Assembly: GCF_001421805.1 (NCBI RefSeq)
Contig: NZ_LMLC01000004.1
Location: forward strand, 124,001 to 188,000
Origin: Sphingomonas sp. Leaf34
Lineage (GTDB): Bacteria > Pseudomonadota > Alphaproteobacteria > Sphingomonadales > Sphingomonadaceae
Direction of reading: 5' to 3'
Length of the DNA stretch: 64,000 bases
Shown piece after piece: positions 43,617 through 52,948 of this stretch. Both the position numbers and the translations under genes were made by a program. Every line of letters starts with the position of its first letter. Position 1 is the first letter of the stretch. Under the pieces are notes generated by a model. The model saw only the letters and a program-made list of their open reading frames with translations, did no database searches and had not been told where the DNA came from.

Positions 43617-44614
43617 TGCGCCACACCTTTTTCTGCATCGATGGTCACACCGCAGGCAATCCGGTCCGCCTCGTCGCGGGCGGGGCGCCGTTGCTGAAAG
43701 GTGCGTCGATGTCGGAGCGGCGGCAGGATTTCCTGAACCGGTTCGACTGGATCCGCACCGGGCTCTGCTTCGAACCGCGCGGGCACGACATGATGTCGGG
43801 CGGGTTCCTCTACCCGCCGACGCGCGACGATACCGATATCGGGATCCTGTTCATCGAGACGAGCGGGTGCCTGCCGATGTGCGGCCACGGCACGATCGGC
43901 ATGGTGACGTTCGGGCTCGAGCACGGGCTGATCCAGCCCGCCGTGCCGGGCCGGTTGCGGATCGAGGTACCCGCGGGCGTGATCGACGTCGCCTATGAGA
44001 CCGAGGGCGCGAAGGTGACGGCGGTCCGCATCACCAACGTTCCCGCCTATGTCGCCGCGCGCGATATCCGCGTGGACGTCGCGGGGATCGGGCCGCTCAG
44101 CATCGACGTCGCCTATGGCGGCAATTACTACGCGATCGTCGAGCCGCAGGGGCGGTACACCGGGCTCGACGACCTCGGCGCAGCGGAGATCATCGCGCTT
44201 AGCGGCCGCGTCCGCGCGGCGGTGCGCGCGCAGTTCGAGCCTGTCCACCCGCTCGACCCGACGATCCGCGGCGTCAGCCACGTGCTGTGGGGCGATGTCG
44301 CGCAAAGTGACGGTGCCGACGGCCGCAACGCAGTCTTCTACGGCGACAAGGCGATCGACCGTAGCCCGTGCGGCACCGGCACGTCGGCGCGGCTCGCGCA
44401 TCTGGTCGACCAGGGCCGCTTGTCGGTCGGCGACCGGTTCGTCCATGAAAGCTATATCGGCAGCCGGTTCATCGGCCGCGTCGAGGCTGAAACCGCGCTG
44501 GGCGATACGCCCGCGATCATCCCGTCGATCGAGGGATCGGCGATCGCGACCGGGTTCAACACCATCTGGATCGATCGCGACGATCGTTTCTGGAACGGTT
44601 TCCAAGTTTCATGA
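43616..44614 (+). CDS. 4-Hydroxyproline 2-epimerase (proline racemase family)
   Basis: A 332-residue enzyme with both catalytic cysteines, C89 (PMCGHGTIG) and C252 (SPCGTGTSA). Two Cys separate true racemases/epimerases from the Thr/Cys dehydratases. It interconverts trans-4-hydroxy-L-proline and cis-4-hydroxy-D-proline without cofactor. Start codon and previous stop overlap (TGATG), indicating coupling. Proline racemase activity is the alternative, but the dehydrogenase and deaminase alongside favour the hydroxyproline role. Confidence 0.92.
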   Translation: MRHTFFCIDGHTAGNPVRLVAGGAPLLKGASMSERRQDFLNRFDWIRTGLCFEPRGHDMMSGGFLYPPTRDDTDIGILFIETSGCLPMCGHGTIGMVTFGLEHGLIQPAVPGRLRIEVPAGVIDVAYETEGAKVTAVRITNVPAYVAARDIRVDVAGIGPLSIDVAYGGNYYAIVEPQGRYTGLDDLGAAEIIALSGRVRAAVRAQFEPVHPLDPTIRGVSHVLWGDVAQSDGADGRNAVFYGDKAIDRSPCGTGTSARLAHLVDQGRLSVGDRFVHESYIGSRFIGRVEAETALGDTPAIIPSIEGSAIATGFNTIWIDRDDRFWNGFQVS

Positions 44615-44663
44615 CATTTCGGCTATGCTGGACCGATATTCCCGTTTTCGGAGCCGTCCCGCC

Positions 44664-45317
44664 ATGAGCATCGTCGTCCGCACCCTGTCCGAGCAGGTGT
44701 TCGAGATCGTCCGCGAACAGATCGTCACGGGCAAGCTCGTGGGACATGCCGCGATCCGCCAGGACGCGCTGGCGACCGAACTCGGCGTCAGCAAGATCCC
44801 GCTGCGCGAGGCTTTGGCGCGACTCGAGCAGGAGGGCCTGCTGACCAGCCACGCGAACCGCGGCTATTCGGTCCAGCCGATGTCCGCGGACGAGGCCGAC
44901 GACATCTTTGCATTGCGGCTGGCGATCGAGCCGCAGGCCGCCGCCTACGCCGCGACCGTCGCCAACGACGAGGATCGCGCGACCGCGATCCTCGCCTTCG
45001 AGGAACTCGACAACGCCGCGAGCGAGCGCCTCGCCGAGGTCGCGATCCGCAACCGCGTGTTCCACACCGCGCTGGTCCGGCCGGGCCGGCGCCTGCTGAC
45101 GACGCAGATGGTCGAGCGGCTGGCGATCCTCGCCGAGCGCTACGTCGTCGCGCATCTGCGGCCGGCGGGGCGCGAGAGTCGCGCGCATCTGGAGCATCGC
45201 CAGCTGCTCGACGCGTGGCTCGCGCGCGACGACGATCGCATGCTGACGCTGCTCACCAGCCATATTCAATCGACGCTGACCGATCTGCGCATGCAGTTCG
45301 ATACGGGCCGAGACTAG
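44664..45317 (+). CDS. GntR-family regulator with FCD domain
   Basis: A 217-residue regulator from the ATG at 44664. The N-terminal winged helix spans about residues 8-70 (IRQDALATELGVSKIPLREALARLEQEGLL). The FCD ligand domain follows, with the FalRLAIEPQAA segment and metal-type histidines (RNRVFHTAL, HLEHRQLLDAW). Ligands are usually carboxylates bound through a divalent metal. It is 49 bp downstream of the epimerase in the same operon and is the obvious regulator of the operator at 42672. The effector is probably hydroxyproline or a pathway intermediate. Confidence 0.92.
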   Translation: MSIVVRTLSEQVFEIVREQIVTGKLVGHAAIRQDALATELGVSKIPLREALARLEQEGLLTSHANRGYSVQPMSADEADDIFALRLAIEPQAAAYAATVANDEDRATAILAFEELDNAASERLAEVAIRNRVFHTALVRPGRRLLTTQMVERLAILAERYVVAHLRPAGRESRAHLEHRQLLDAWLARDDDRMLTLLTSHIQSTLTDLRMQFDTGRD

Positions 45318-45556
45318 GATCACCATCGGGGAGGGGCATGTCCGGGCCGCGTAAACCGTCCGGATCGTCTGTGCATGGCCGCGACCCCAGCCGCACCACG
45401 ACGCTGACCTGGACGCAGCTGATCGCGCCGCCCTGGTCGATGCGCGCGGCCGCTCCATGGTCTGGAACCCCGCCGGGCTGGCGCTCTGCTGCGGCTATGG
45501 CCGGCGCTAGAGCGACGTCGGCAACCCGGTGCTCCGCGTCGCGCGATCCGTGCGCG

Positions 45557-45697
45557 TCACCGTTTCTTGCGGCACGCGTCCGAGCAATAGATCACGCTGT
45601 CCCAGTCGCGCGCCCATTTCTTGCGCCACGTAAACGGGCGCTCGCATGCCGGGCACACCTTGGTCGGCAGGTTCTGCTTGGCGACACCGTTGGGCAT
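45557..45697 (-). CDS. DUF2256 small zinc-ribbon-like protein
   Basis: A 46-residue protein ([22 protein letters not shown]...). Four cysteines in CPAC-x22-CSDAC spacing, with WRKKWARDW between them, match DUF2256, a short family presumed to bind zinc. The ATG overlaps the aroB stop by one base, so it is co-translated with the shikimate genes. Its function is unknown. Confidence 0.85.
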   Translation of the reverse strand: MPNGVAKQNLPTKVCPACERPFTWRKKWARDWDSVIYCSDACRKKR

Positions 45698-46797
45698 CAG
45701 CGGGCCTGCGCGTCGAGGAACGCCGCGACATCGGTGAGGTCGACGGTCTTGTCGAGATAGGTCCCGCCGATCCCGCGCGCGAGCAGGAACGGCAGCGTCC
45801 CCGCCGCCATCTTCTTGTCGTGCCGCATATGATCGACGAGCCGCGCCCCGCTCGCGCCGACCCCCGCGGCTGCCAGCCCATCGGGCAGCCCCGCATCGCG
45901 CCAATGTGCCGCAACGCGCTGCGCGTCTGCTTCCGAACACAGACCCTGCGCCGCCGAAAAACCGAACGCCAGCGAACAGCCCGCCGCCACGCCCTCACCA
46001 TGGATCAGCGCCTGCGAGAACCCGGTCTCCGCCTCGAGCGCATGGCCGAACGTGTGGCCGAGGTTGAGCAGGGCCCGCGTCCCATTGGTCTCGTGCTCGT
46101 CCGCCGCGACGATCTGCGCCTTGGCCGACACGCTGTGCGCGATCGCATATTCGCGCAAACCCAAATCGCCCGCGAGCAACGCCGCGCCATTGGCCTCGCA
46201 CCATTCGAAGAAGGCGAGATCGTCGATCAGCCCGTATTTCACGACCTCGGCATAGCCCGCGCGCAACTCGCGGATCGGCAGCGTCTCGAGCACCTTCGGG
46301 TCGATCAGCACCATCGCCGGCTGATGGAACGCGCCGATCAGGTTCTTGCCCGCGCGCGTGTTGATCGCCGTCTTGCCGCCGACCGAGCTGTCCACCTGCG
46401 CGAGCAGGCTCGTCGGGATCTGCACGAACTGGCACCCGCGCTTGAGGATCGCGCAGGCGAACCCGACGAGATCGCCGATCACGCCGCCGCCCAGCGCGAC
46501 GACATGATCGCCACGCTCGATCCCGAGTTCGAGCAGCCGGTCGCACAGCATCTCGAGCGTCGCCCAGCTCTTGCTGCCCTCGCCGGGCGCCAGCACGATC
46601 GCCTCGGAGCCGAGCCCCGCCGCAGCCAGCGAAGCCTGGAGCGTCGCCTGATGCGTTGCCAGATTCGCATCGGTGACGATCGCGACGCGCCGGCCCTTTG
46701 CCAGCGGCGCCACGAATTCGCTCGCGCGGCCAAGGATGCCCGCTTCGATATGGATCGGGTAGGTCCGGGCGCCCAGTTCGACGGTAATGGTCTTCAT
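45697..46797 (-). CDS. aroB: 3-Dehydroquinate synthase
   Basis: A 366-residue enzyme that converts DAHP to 3-dehydroquinate in aromatic amino acid synthesis, using NAD and a metal. NAD and substrate motifs are visible: [38 protein letters not shown] and the metal-ligand region [13 protein letters not shown]. The start at 46797 overlaps the aroK stop by 4 bp; the longer open frame is the aroK shadow. Length fits the family (about 360). Confidence 0.97.
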   Translation of the reverse strand: MKTITVELGARTYPIHIEAGILGRASEFVAPLAKGRRVAIVTDANLATHQATLQASLAAAGLGSEAIVLAPGEGSKSWATLEMLCDRLLELGIERGDHVVALGGGVIGDLVGFACAILKRGCQFVQIPTSLLAQVDSSVGGKTAINTRAGKNLIGAFHQPAMVLIDPKVLETLPIRELRAGYAEVVKYGLIDDLAFFEWCEANGAALLAGDLGLREYAIAHSVSAKAQIVAADEHETNGTRALLNLGHTFGHALEAETGFSQALIHGEGVAAGCSLAFGFSAAQGLCSEADAQRVAAHWRDAGLPDGLAAAGVGASGARLVDHMRHDKKMAAGTLPFLLARGIGGTYLDKTVDLTDVAAFLDAQAR

Positions 46798-47369
46798 CGG
46801 CCTAACGCTCTCAGGATTGCAGCGACGGTCGCTTCGTGCGGCGTCTTGTTGCTGACGATATGGATGTGCGCCTGCGCGTAGATCGGGTTGCGGACGCGCG
46901 CCAGTTCGGCGAGCACCTTGCCCGGATCGCGGTTGCGCAGCAGCGGGCGGGTATCGCGCCGCCCGACGCGCTCGACGAGAATGTCGGGATGCGCGCTGAG
47001 CCACACCGATGTCGCGTCGCGCAGGATCAGCGCGCGCGTGTCGTCGTTGATGAACGCGCCGCCGCCCGTGGCGATGATCTTGGGCGTGCCGTCGATCAGC
47101 CTCGCGATCACGCGGCGTTCGCCGTCGCGGAAATACGCCTCGCCATATTTGGCGAAGATCTCGGCGACGGTCATCCCCGACGCCGCCTCGATCTCGTGAT
47201 CGGCATCGACGAACGGCAGGTTCATGCGCAGCGCGAGGCGGCGGCCGACGGTGGTCTTGCCGACGCCCATCAGCCCGACGAGCACGATCGGGCGATCGAT
47301 CGGGGCAGCGCGGCGACTGCCGGCAGGGCCGCTTGGAGGCCCACCTGAAGGGTTGTGGCTTTGCAACAT
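46794..47369 (-). CDS. aroK: Shikimate kinase
   Basis: A 191-residue kinase phosphorylating shikimate with ATP. The P-loop is GLMGVGKTTVGRRLA, followed by the DADHEIE acid cluster, the GGGAF substrate loop and a LID arginine in RDTRPLLR. The start is set at 47369 (MLQSHNPSG); 31 upstream codons look non-coding. It overlaps aroB by 4 bp, the usual aroKB order, and is divergent from a small membrane-protein gene 79 bp away. Confidence 0.95.
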   Translation of the reverse strand: MLQSHNPSGGPPSGPAGSRRAAPIDRPIVLVGLMGVGKTTVGRRLALRMNLPFVDADHEIEAASGMTVAEIFAKYGEAYFRDGERRVIARLIDGTPKIIATGGGAFINDDTRALILRDATSVWLSAHPDILVERVGRRDTRPLLRNRDPGKVLAELARVRNPIYAQAHIHIVSNKTPHEATVAAILRALGR

Positions 47370-47448
47370 CGTGAGCCGCGCTATACAGCGGCACCGCGCA
47401 AGGGCAAAAGCTCTTGGCGCCTGTTTGTCCACTACAAGGTTACGTCGC

Positions 47449-47583
47449 ATGTCCCGTTTCATCGTCTCGGTCGTCGTCGTTCTTGTGGTCGTGGTCGGCG
47501 GCCTGTTCCTGCTGGCCGGCCGCGCGACCGAGCGTCCGCAGAGCCGCGTCGAGAAGGCCGTGACGCTTGCGAACCTCTCTTAA
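47449..47583 (+). CDS. 44-aa single-helix membrane protein
   Basis: MSRFIVSVVVVLVVVVGGLF is a strongly hydrophobic anchor, followed by a short hydrophilic tail (RATERPQSRVEKAVTLANLS). The gene is too short for a named family. It overlaps the start of the 617-residue gene by 17 bp in another frame, so translation of that gene may depend on it. The gene pair is divergent from aroK. Confidence 0.7.
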   Translation: MSRFIVSVVVVLVVVVGGLFLLAGRATERPQSRVEKAVTLANLS

Positions 47584-49420
47584 GGCGACACTGGCGGCGG
47601 CGGTTGCCGCCGGGGCACTCGTCGCGCTGGCACCGGCGATCGGACAGGATCGCCCCGAATCGATCCTGCCGCCGGGGTTTGGCGATCCGACCCCGACGCC
47701 CGCGCCGCGGCCCGCGCCGCCTGCGGGCACGTCCGCGCGGCCGTCCGGCACGCCGCAGCCGACCGCGCCGCAGCCGACCGCATCCCAGCCGGCGCCCGCC
47801 GCGTCGTCGTCCGGCGCGATGATCCAGCCGCTGCCACCGACGACGCCGACCGGCATCGCCCCGGTCGTGCCCGCCACGACGCCCGCGCCGGTCGACCCTG
47901 CGGTGCTCGCGCAGTACGAGATGCCCGAATCGGCGCGGCGCTCGCTGACGACAGTCGGGCCGGTGGCCGCGCGTGAGGGTGGGCTGGAGACCGACGCGTT
48001 CGGTGATGCCGACGGTCGCTATGTCGAGACGCTGATGCGCCGGCTGACCGCGCCGCTGCCGTCGCGCTGGATGTCGATCCTGCTGCGCCGCGCGCTGGTT
48101 TCGCGCGTCGATACGCCCGCGCGCATCAACGGTGCGGACTTCGCGGCGGAGCGCGCCTGGCTGTTGCTGCGGATGGGCGAATCGGTCGCCGCGCGCGCGG
48201 TCACGCAGAGCGTCGACACCGACAACTACACGCCCAAGCTGTATCAGGTCGCGATGAACACGGCGCTGGCGACGGGCGATCCCGCGGGCTTCTGCCCGCT
48301 GGTCCCCGGCGCGATGCGTCTTGGCCCGGCACGCGGCTGGACGATGGCGCAGGCGATGTGCGCGGGCCTCTCGGGCAACCCAGCGCAGGCGACCCCGCTG
48401 ATCGCGACCGCCAAGCGCCGCAACGTCGCGAGCGGTGTCGACATGCTGCTCGCGCAGAAAGTCGTAGGGGCCGGCGCGCAAGGCCGTCAGGCGGTCACGA
48501 TCGAATGGGACGGCGTCGACCAGCTGACCGCGTGGCGGTTCGGGCTGGCGATGGCGACCGGCGTCGCGGTGCCCGACGCGCTCTATGCCAGCGCAGGGCC
48601 GCAGGTGCGCTACTGGCAGGCGCTGTCCCCGTCGGTGCCGCTGGCGGCCCGGCTCGCGCCCGCCGAATCGGCGGCGGGGCAGGGGGTGCTCTCCAGCGCC
48701 GCACTAGTCGATCTCTATGCCGCCGCCGCGACCGACGACGATACGCAGGGCGTCGCGTCGGCGGCGGCGGATGATCTGCGAACCGCCTATGCCGATCGCA
48801 ATCCCGAGACGCGGCTGACGGCCCTGCGCGCGCTCTGGGGCGGTGCGAAGGCGCGGCCGGCCTATGCGCGGCTGGTCTTGACCGCACGCGCGGCGGCACG
48901 GATGAACCCGGCGCTGGCCAAGGCCGAGGCGGATCATCTGGTCGCGTCGATGCTGTCCGCCGGGCTCGACCGCACCGCCGCGCGCTGGCTCGGCAGCGTC
49001 CCCGCGGGCGGCGACGCCTGGGCGATGATCATGCTGAGCGATCCCGACGCGTATCGCCGGCTCAGCTATGCCGACCTTGCCTCCTATTCGGGCGGCGAAG
49101 GTGATTCCGCGCTCAAGCAGCGCATGCTGTTTGCGGGGCTTGCCGGGATGGGGCGGCTCAATACGGGCGATATCGAGCGCGCCGCGCAGTCGCTGGGCGT
49201 ACGGATCGGTGCCGACAATGCGTGGACGCGCGCGCTCGATCGTGCCGCGCGCTCCGGTCAGTCGGGCACGGTCGTGGTCCTTGCGGCGATTGGCATGCAG
49301 GCGGCCGGGTGGAAGGATATCCCGCCCGAGGCGCTGTACCGGATCGTCGGCGCACTGCGCGCCGTCGGGCTCGACGGCGAGGCACGGATGATCGCCGCCG
49401 AGGCGATCGCACGGGCGTGA
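47567..49420 (+). CDS. Unrecognised exported protein, 617 aa
   Basis: The start is a TTG at 47567 behind GAGAAGG, inside the preceding small gene. A signal peptide (about residues 1-24, LAAAVAAGALVALAPAIG) is followed by a Pro/Ala/Thr-rich linker to about residue 105. A long Ala/Leu helical region of repeated pairs (LARMNPALAKAEADHLVASML-like) follows to the end, resembling TPR/alpha-solenoid proteins, without a clear motif. I do not recognise a named family. It lies upstream of xerD (19-bp gap) and is probably in the same operon. Confidence 0.78.
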   Translation: MRTSLKATLAAAVAAGALVALAPAIGQDRPESILPPGFGDPTPTPAPRPAPPAGTSARPSGTPQPTAPQPTASQPAPAASSSGAMIQPLPPTTPTGIAPVVPATTPAPVDPAVLAQYEMPESARRSLTTVGPVAAREGGLETDAFGDADGRYVETLMRRLTAPLPSRWMSILLRRALVSRVDTPARINGADFAAERAWLLLRMGESVAARAVTQSVDTDNYTPKLYQVAMNTALATGDPAGFCPLVPGAMRLGPARGWTMAQAMCAGLSGNPAQATPLIATAKRRNVASGVDMLLAQKVVGAGAQGRQAVTIEWDGVDQLTAWRFGLAMATGVAVPDALYASAGPQVRYWQALSPSVPLAARLAPAESAAGQGVLSSAALVDLYAAAATDDDTQGVASAAADDLRTAYADRNPETRLTALRALWGGAKARPAYARLVLTARAAARMNPALAKAEADHLVASMLSAGLDRTAARWLGSVPAGGDAWAMIMLSDPDAYRRLSYADLASYSGGEGDSALKQRMLFAGLAGMGRLNTGDIERAAQSLGVRIGADNAWTRALDRAARSGQSGTVVVLAAIGMQAAGWKDIPPEALYRIVGALRAVGLDGEARMIAAEAIARA

Positions 49421-49439
49421 TCCACGCCGCCGCTCGATC

Positions 49440-50339
49440 GTGACCCACGCTACCGACCGTGCGCTGATCGACCGGTTCCTGGAGATGATGGCGGCGGAGG
49501 CGGGGGCGGCGGCGAACACGCTCGCCGCCTATCGCAGCGACCTGATGCTGGCGTCGCAGGCGCTCGAAGGCGGCTTGGTCGACGCGGACGCCGCCGCGCT
49601 CGCGACCGTGTCGGGCGGGTGGTCCGCGCTGTCGCGTGCGACCGTCGGCCGAAAGTCCGCCTCGCTCCGCCGCTTCTTCGCGTTCCTTGCCGAGGAGGGC
49701 CACCGCGCCGACGACCCCGGCAAGGCGCTGCCAAGGCCGGGCCCCGCCCGCGCGCTCCCCAAGGTGCTGAGCCACGCCGATATCGATCGCTTGTTCGCCG
49801 CGATCGCCGAGCGTGCCGCGCGCGACCCGCTCGACCCCAACGACCTGCGGCTCTCCGCGCTGTTCGAACTCCTCTACGGCTCGGGGCTGCGCGCGACCGA
49901 GCTCGTCAGCCTGCCGCGCAACGCGGTCCATCCCGATCGCCCGTTCCTGATCCTGCGCGGCAAGGGCGGACGCGAGCGGATGGTGCCGATCTCCGACCGT
50001 GCGCGCGCCGCGGTGGCGCTCTGGCGCATGCATGTCGCCGCGGACCGTCTCTGGCTGTTCCCCTCGGGCAAGGGCCATCTCTCGCGCATCCGCCTGTACC
50101 AGATCGTCAAGGCGCTCGCCGCCGAGGCGGGGATCCCGCCCGACAGGATCAGCCCGCACGTCCTGCGCCATGCGTTCGCAACGCATCTGCTTGCGGGGGG
50201 CGCGGATCTGCGCGCGCTGCAATCGATGCTCGGCCACGCCGATATCGCCACCACCGAGATCTACACCCACGTCGATTCGAGCCGGCTGGTCGAGTTGGTC
50301 AACACGCGTCACCCGCTGGCGGACATGTCGCCGCGTTGA
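49440..50339 (+). CDS. xerD: Tyrosine recombinase XerD
   Basis: A 299-residue site-specific recombinase with GTG start. The N-terminal SAM-like domain (LIDRFLEMMAAEAGAAANTLAAYRSDL) is followed by the catalytic domain. The conserved residues R (SGLRATELVSL), H-x-x-R (SPHVLRHAFATHLL), H (LGHADIATTEIY) and the nucleophile Y in EIYTHVD are all present. Length matches XerD (298). With XerC it resolves chromosome dimers at dif. The context with accA is a common alphaproteobacterial arrangement. Confidence 0.93.
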   Translation: MTHATDRALIDRFLEMMAAEAGAAANTLAAYRSDLMLASQALEGGLVDADAAALATVSGGWSALSRATVGRKSASLRRFFAFLAEEGHRADDPGKALPRPGPARALPKVLSHADIDRLFAAIAERAARDPLDPNDLRLSALFELLYGSGLRATELVSLPRNAVHPDRPFLILRGKGGRERMVPISDRARAAVALWRMHVAADRLWLFPSGKGHLSRIRLYQIVKALAAEAGIPPDRISPHVLRHAFATHLLAGGADLRALQSMLGHADIATTEIYTHVDSSRLVELVNTRHPLADMSPR

Positions 50340-50370
50340 CGCGGACGGCGCCGCACCGTAACCGCCGCGG

Positions 50371-51318
50371 ATGCCAAGCTTCCTCGACTTCGAGAAACCG
50401 ATCGCCGAGCTCCAGGGCCGGATTGACGAACTCCGCGACACCGCTGCCGAAGGCAGCGTCGACCTGGCCGCGGATATCGCGCGTCTCCAGGCCAAATCCG
50501 ACAAGCTGCTGAAGGATACCTTCGCGCGGCTGACGCCGTGGCAGAAGGCGCAGGTCGCGCGCCATCCCGAGCGTCCGCACTTCAAGGACTATGTCGCCGC
50601 GCTGTTCGACGAGTTCGTGCCGCTCGCCGGCGACCGCGCGTTCGGCGACGACCAGGCGATTCTGGGCGGCTTCGCGACGTTCCGCGGGCGCAAGGTCATG
50701 GTGCTTGGCCATGAGAAGGGTGACGATACCGCGAGCCGCCTCCGCCACAATTTCGGCATGGGCAAGCCCGAGGGCTATCGCAAGGCGATCCGCCTCGTCG
50801 AACTCGCCAACCGATTCGGCCTGCCGATCGTGACCCTGGTCGACACCTCGGGCGCGTTCCCCGGTATCCAGGCCGAAGAGCGCGGCCAGGCCGAGGCGAT
50901 CGCGCGGTCGACCGAGGCCTGCCTCAACGCGGGCGTCCCGATCGTCGCGGCGATCGTCGGCGAGGGCGGCTCGGGCGGCGCGGTCGCGCTCGCCGCGGGG
51001 AACCGCGTGCTGATGTTCGAACACGCGATCTATTCGGTGATCAGCCCCGAAGGCTGCGCCTCGATCCTGTGGCGCACGGCCGACAAGGCTCCCGAGGCTG
51101 CCGAAGCGATGCGGATCACCGCGCAGGACCTGAAAGCGTTCGGCGTCATCGACGATATCGTCGCCGAACCGCTCGGCGGCGCGCACCGCGACCGAGCGAC
51201 GGCGATCGAGTCGCTCGGCGACGGGCTGGCGGCGGCGCTCGCCGACCTCGCCACGGTCGCGCCTGCCGATCTGCGCAAGGATCGCCAGGCCAAGTTCCTG
51301 AAGATGGGCCGGCTCTAA
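50371..51318 (+). CDS. accA: Acetyl-CoA carboxylase carboxyltransferase subunit alpha
   Basis: A 315-residue subunit that, with AccD, transfers the carboxyl group from biotin to acetyl-CoA, the first step of fatty acid synthesis. Marks are the N-terminal coiled-coil start ([19 protein letters not shown]), [20 protein letters not shown], the oxyanion segment [12 protein letters not shown] and [14 protein letters not shown]. It ends before a strong terminator. No gap or frameshift is seen. Confidence 0.97.
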   Translation: MPSFLDFEKPIAELQGRIDELRDTAAEGSVDLAADIARLQAKSDKLLKDTFARLTPWQKAQVARHPERPHFKDYVAALFDEFVPLAGDRAFGDDQAILGGFATFRGRKVMVLGHEKGDDTASRLRHNFGMGKPEGYRKAIRLVELANRFGLPIVTLVDTSGAFPGIQAEERGQAEAIARSTEACLNAGVPIVAAIVGEGGSGGAVALAAGNRVLMFEHAIYSVISPEGCASILWRTADKAPEAAEAMRITAQDLKAFGVIDDIVAEPLGGAHRDRATAIESLGDGLAAALADLATVAPADLRKDRQAKFLKMGRL

Positions 51319-51347
51319 CCGCGCATCGACCCGCGTCGCAACACACG

Positions 51348-51387
51348 AAAAGGGCGGCGGAACCGGAGTTCCGCCGCCCTTTTCGTC
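51348..51387. terminator. Strong intrinsic terminator after accA
   Basis: A perfect 16-bp stem (51348-51363 with 51368-51383; core GGGCGGCGGAAC) closes a 4-base loop CGGA and ends in TTTT. The arms begin AAAA, so it can also work on the minus strand for the Flp pilin transcript. Confidence 0.9.
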
Positions 51388-51440
51388 GCACATCGTGCAG
51401 GCGGGAAATTCGTCGCCGAATTGCCCGCCTGCGTCGTTGA

Positions 51441-51614
51441 TTACGTGGTCGAGGTGTTGAGCTTGGTCGAGACGTTGTTGAACGTCTTGTTCAGGCTGTT
51501 GCCCAGGCCCTGCATCGCGGCGATCGCAGCGACGGCGATCAGCGCGGCGATCAGGCCGTACTCGATGGCGGTTGCGCCCTTGGAATTCTTGAAAAACTTG
51601 CGGATCGTCTTCAT
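51441..51614 (-). CDS. Flp-family type IVb pilin
   Basis: A 57-residue prepilin (MKTIRKFFKNSKGATAIEYGLIAALIAVAAIAAMQ). The Flp processing site is GATAIEYG: cleavage after the Gly leaves Glu at +5 of the mature pilin. A single hydrophobic helix follows. The start at 51614 has GGAG six bases upstream. It forms a pair with a second pilin 148 bp upstream and is separate from the tadEG-like genes at 9.7 kb. No prepilin peptidase or TadA ATPase is nearby. Confidence 0.92.
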   Translation of the reverse strand: MKTIRKFFKNSKGATAIEYGLIAALIAVAAIAAMQGLGNSLNKTFNNVSTKLNTSTT

Positions 51615-51762
51615 TCCGGTCTCCATCGTTGGATTGCTTCAGTGTCACCCGGCTGGACCGGACGGGCCGGATCAGCATCATGACCAATAGGTTCGGTGAG
51701 TTGAGAAAGGTTTAAGGCTCTAATTTTTCTGGTTAGAGCGGCCGAAGCCGCGCGGTGCCGCC

Positions 51763-51966
51763 TCAGCGCGCGGTCGAGACCTTGGCGTCGACCCGTCCCC
51801 ACATGCCGGTGGTGGAGTTGGCGAGTGCGGTCAGCCCGACGACCATGGCGATCACGATCAGCGCGAGGATCAGGCCATATTCGATCGCGGTCGCGCCGCG
51901 TGTGGTACGCAACGCGCGCAGGAGCGTTCGACCGACGATTGCGGTCATGGAGGCGACAGGCTTCAT
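51763..51966 (-). CDS. Second Flp/TadE-like pilin
   Basis: A 67-residue pilin-like protein from the ATG at 51966 (MKPVASMTAIVGRTLLRALR); upstream ATGs are possible. It carries the same processing motif (RGATAIEYGLILALIVIAMVV) with a longer basic N-terminus and a C-terminal region of NSTTGMWGRVDAK. It may be a minor pilin or a paralogue. It lies 32 bp from the divergent mutT gene. Confidence 0.85.
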   Translation of the reverse strand: MKPVASMTAIVGRTLLRALRTTRGATAIEYGLILALIVIAMVVGLTALANSTTGMWGRVDAKVSTAR

Positions 51967-51998
51967 GACCATCATCATAGCCTGAAGGGACTTAAGGA

Positions 51999-52427
51999 AT
52001 GACCAACGACATACCTGATCGGGCTGCGCACCTGCTCTTGCCAGTGGTCGCAGCCGCGCTGGTCGATCTGGAGGGGCGGGTGCTTCTCCAGCAGCGGCCG
52101 CCGGGCAGGTCCTTGGCAGGGCTGTGGGAATTTCCCGGCGGCAAGGTCGAACCCGGCGAGACGCCCGAGGCCGCGCTGATCCGCGAACTCGAGGAGGAAC
52201 TCGCGATCGTCGTGCCGCAGGCGTGCCTGGCGCCCGCCGCCTTCGCCAGCGCGGGGCTCGGCGATCGCCACCTGCTGCTGCTGCTCTACATCACGCGGAA
52301 ATGGACCGGCGTGCCGCGTGCGCTCGAGGCGACCGCGTTGCGCTGGGTCCGTCCCGCGGAGATGCACGCGTTGCCGATGCCACCCGCGGATCGACCGCTG
52401 ATCGGCTTGCTCGATGCGTTGATCTGA
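51999..52427 (+). CDS. mutT: MutT-like Nudix hydrolase
   Basis: A 142-residue (deoxy)nucleoside triphosphate pyrophosphohydrolase with AAGGA before the ATG. The Nudix box GGKVEPGETPEAALIRELEEEL is at residues 48-69, preceded by QQRPPGRSLAGLWEFP, the MutT pattern that sanitises 8-oxo-dGTP. The C-terminal LRWVRPAEMHALPMPPADRPLI is also MutT-like. Monocistronic by appearance. Other Nudix substrates cannot be excluded. Confidence 0.88.
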   Translation: MTNDIPDRAAHLLLPVVAAALVDLEGRVLLQQRPPGRSLAGLWEFPGGKVEPGETPEAALIRELEEELAIVVPQACLAPAAFASAGLGDRHLLLLLYITRKWTGVPRALEATALRWVRPAEMHALPMPPADRPLIGLLDALI

Positions 52428-52948
52428 CCGGCGCGGGGCGCTTTGCCCGGCGTCGGTGTCGCGGGTCGACCGGTGCTCCGAAACGGGACGGTCCAGCGCC
52501 AGCAGCGTCCCATACTCCGCCTTCAAAAAATGACACTTGATCTGGTTGTGATGATGCCGCAAGGCGGGTCTACCAGCGTACGTCCCCAAGACCGTACGTC
52601 GGTGTTGGACCGCGGCTCGCGCGAGTTATTCCCTTTTCTCGAGCGAGCCGCATCCGGCCACGCGCGCGCCCTTGCGCGCCGCTCGATGCAGCCGAACCGA
52701 AACGGCGCCGAATCCGATCATAGGATCCACGACGGACCGCAGTGGCGTACGCCGCGGTTGACGGGGACGTCTGACCGGATATCGATGAATGTCCATGACA
52801 GGATTGCCCGGACGGTGGGGGTCAGGTGTGGCCGAGCGCGAGCCCGTCTGTCCGAACCCGCTGCTCGGCCGATGATCCAGCGCAACCGGGCCCGTCATCG
52901 TGCCTCCCCGCCGGGATAGACCGACAACGGGGTGCCAGCGCGGACCTG
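52428..52948. other. Gene-poor interval after mutT
   Basis: 521 bp in which open frames on both strands lack plausible starts and conserved patterns. It contains a short AT-rich stretch (CTTCAAAAAATGACACTTGATC, about 52520) and two GTACGTC repeats near 52580 and 52596. I see no gene. Confidence 0.55.

Noticed and set aside
45338..45556. Open frame with a GGGGAGGGG site before ATG, after the GntR gene
   Set aside because: The frame runs through the DUF2256 gene on the other strand, is low-complexity Ala/Arg/Pro and resembles no family. Another frame gives a short DLDAADRAALVDARGRSMVW-like stretch that hits a stop; it may be a relic but cannot be identified.
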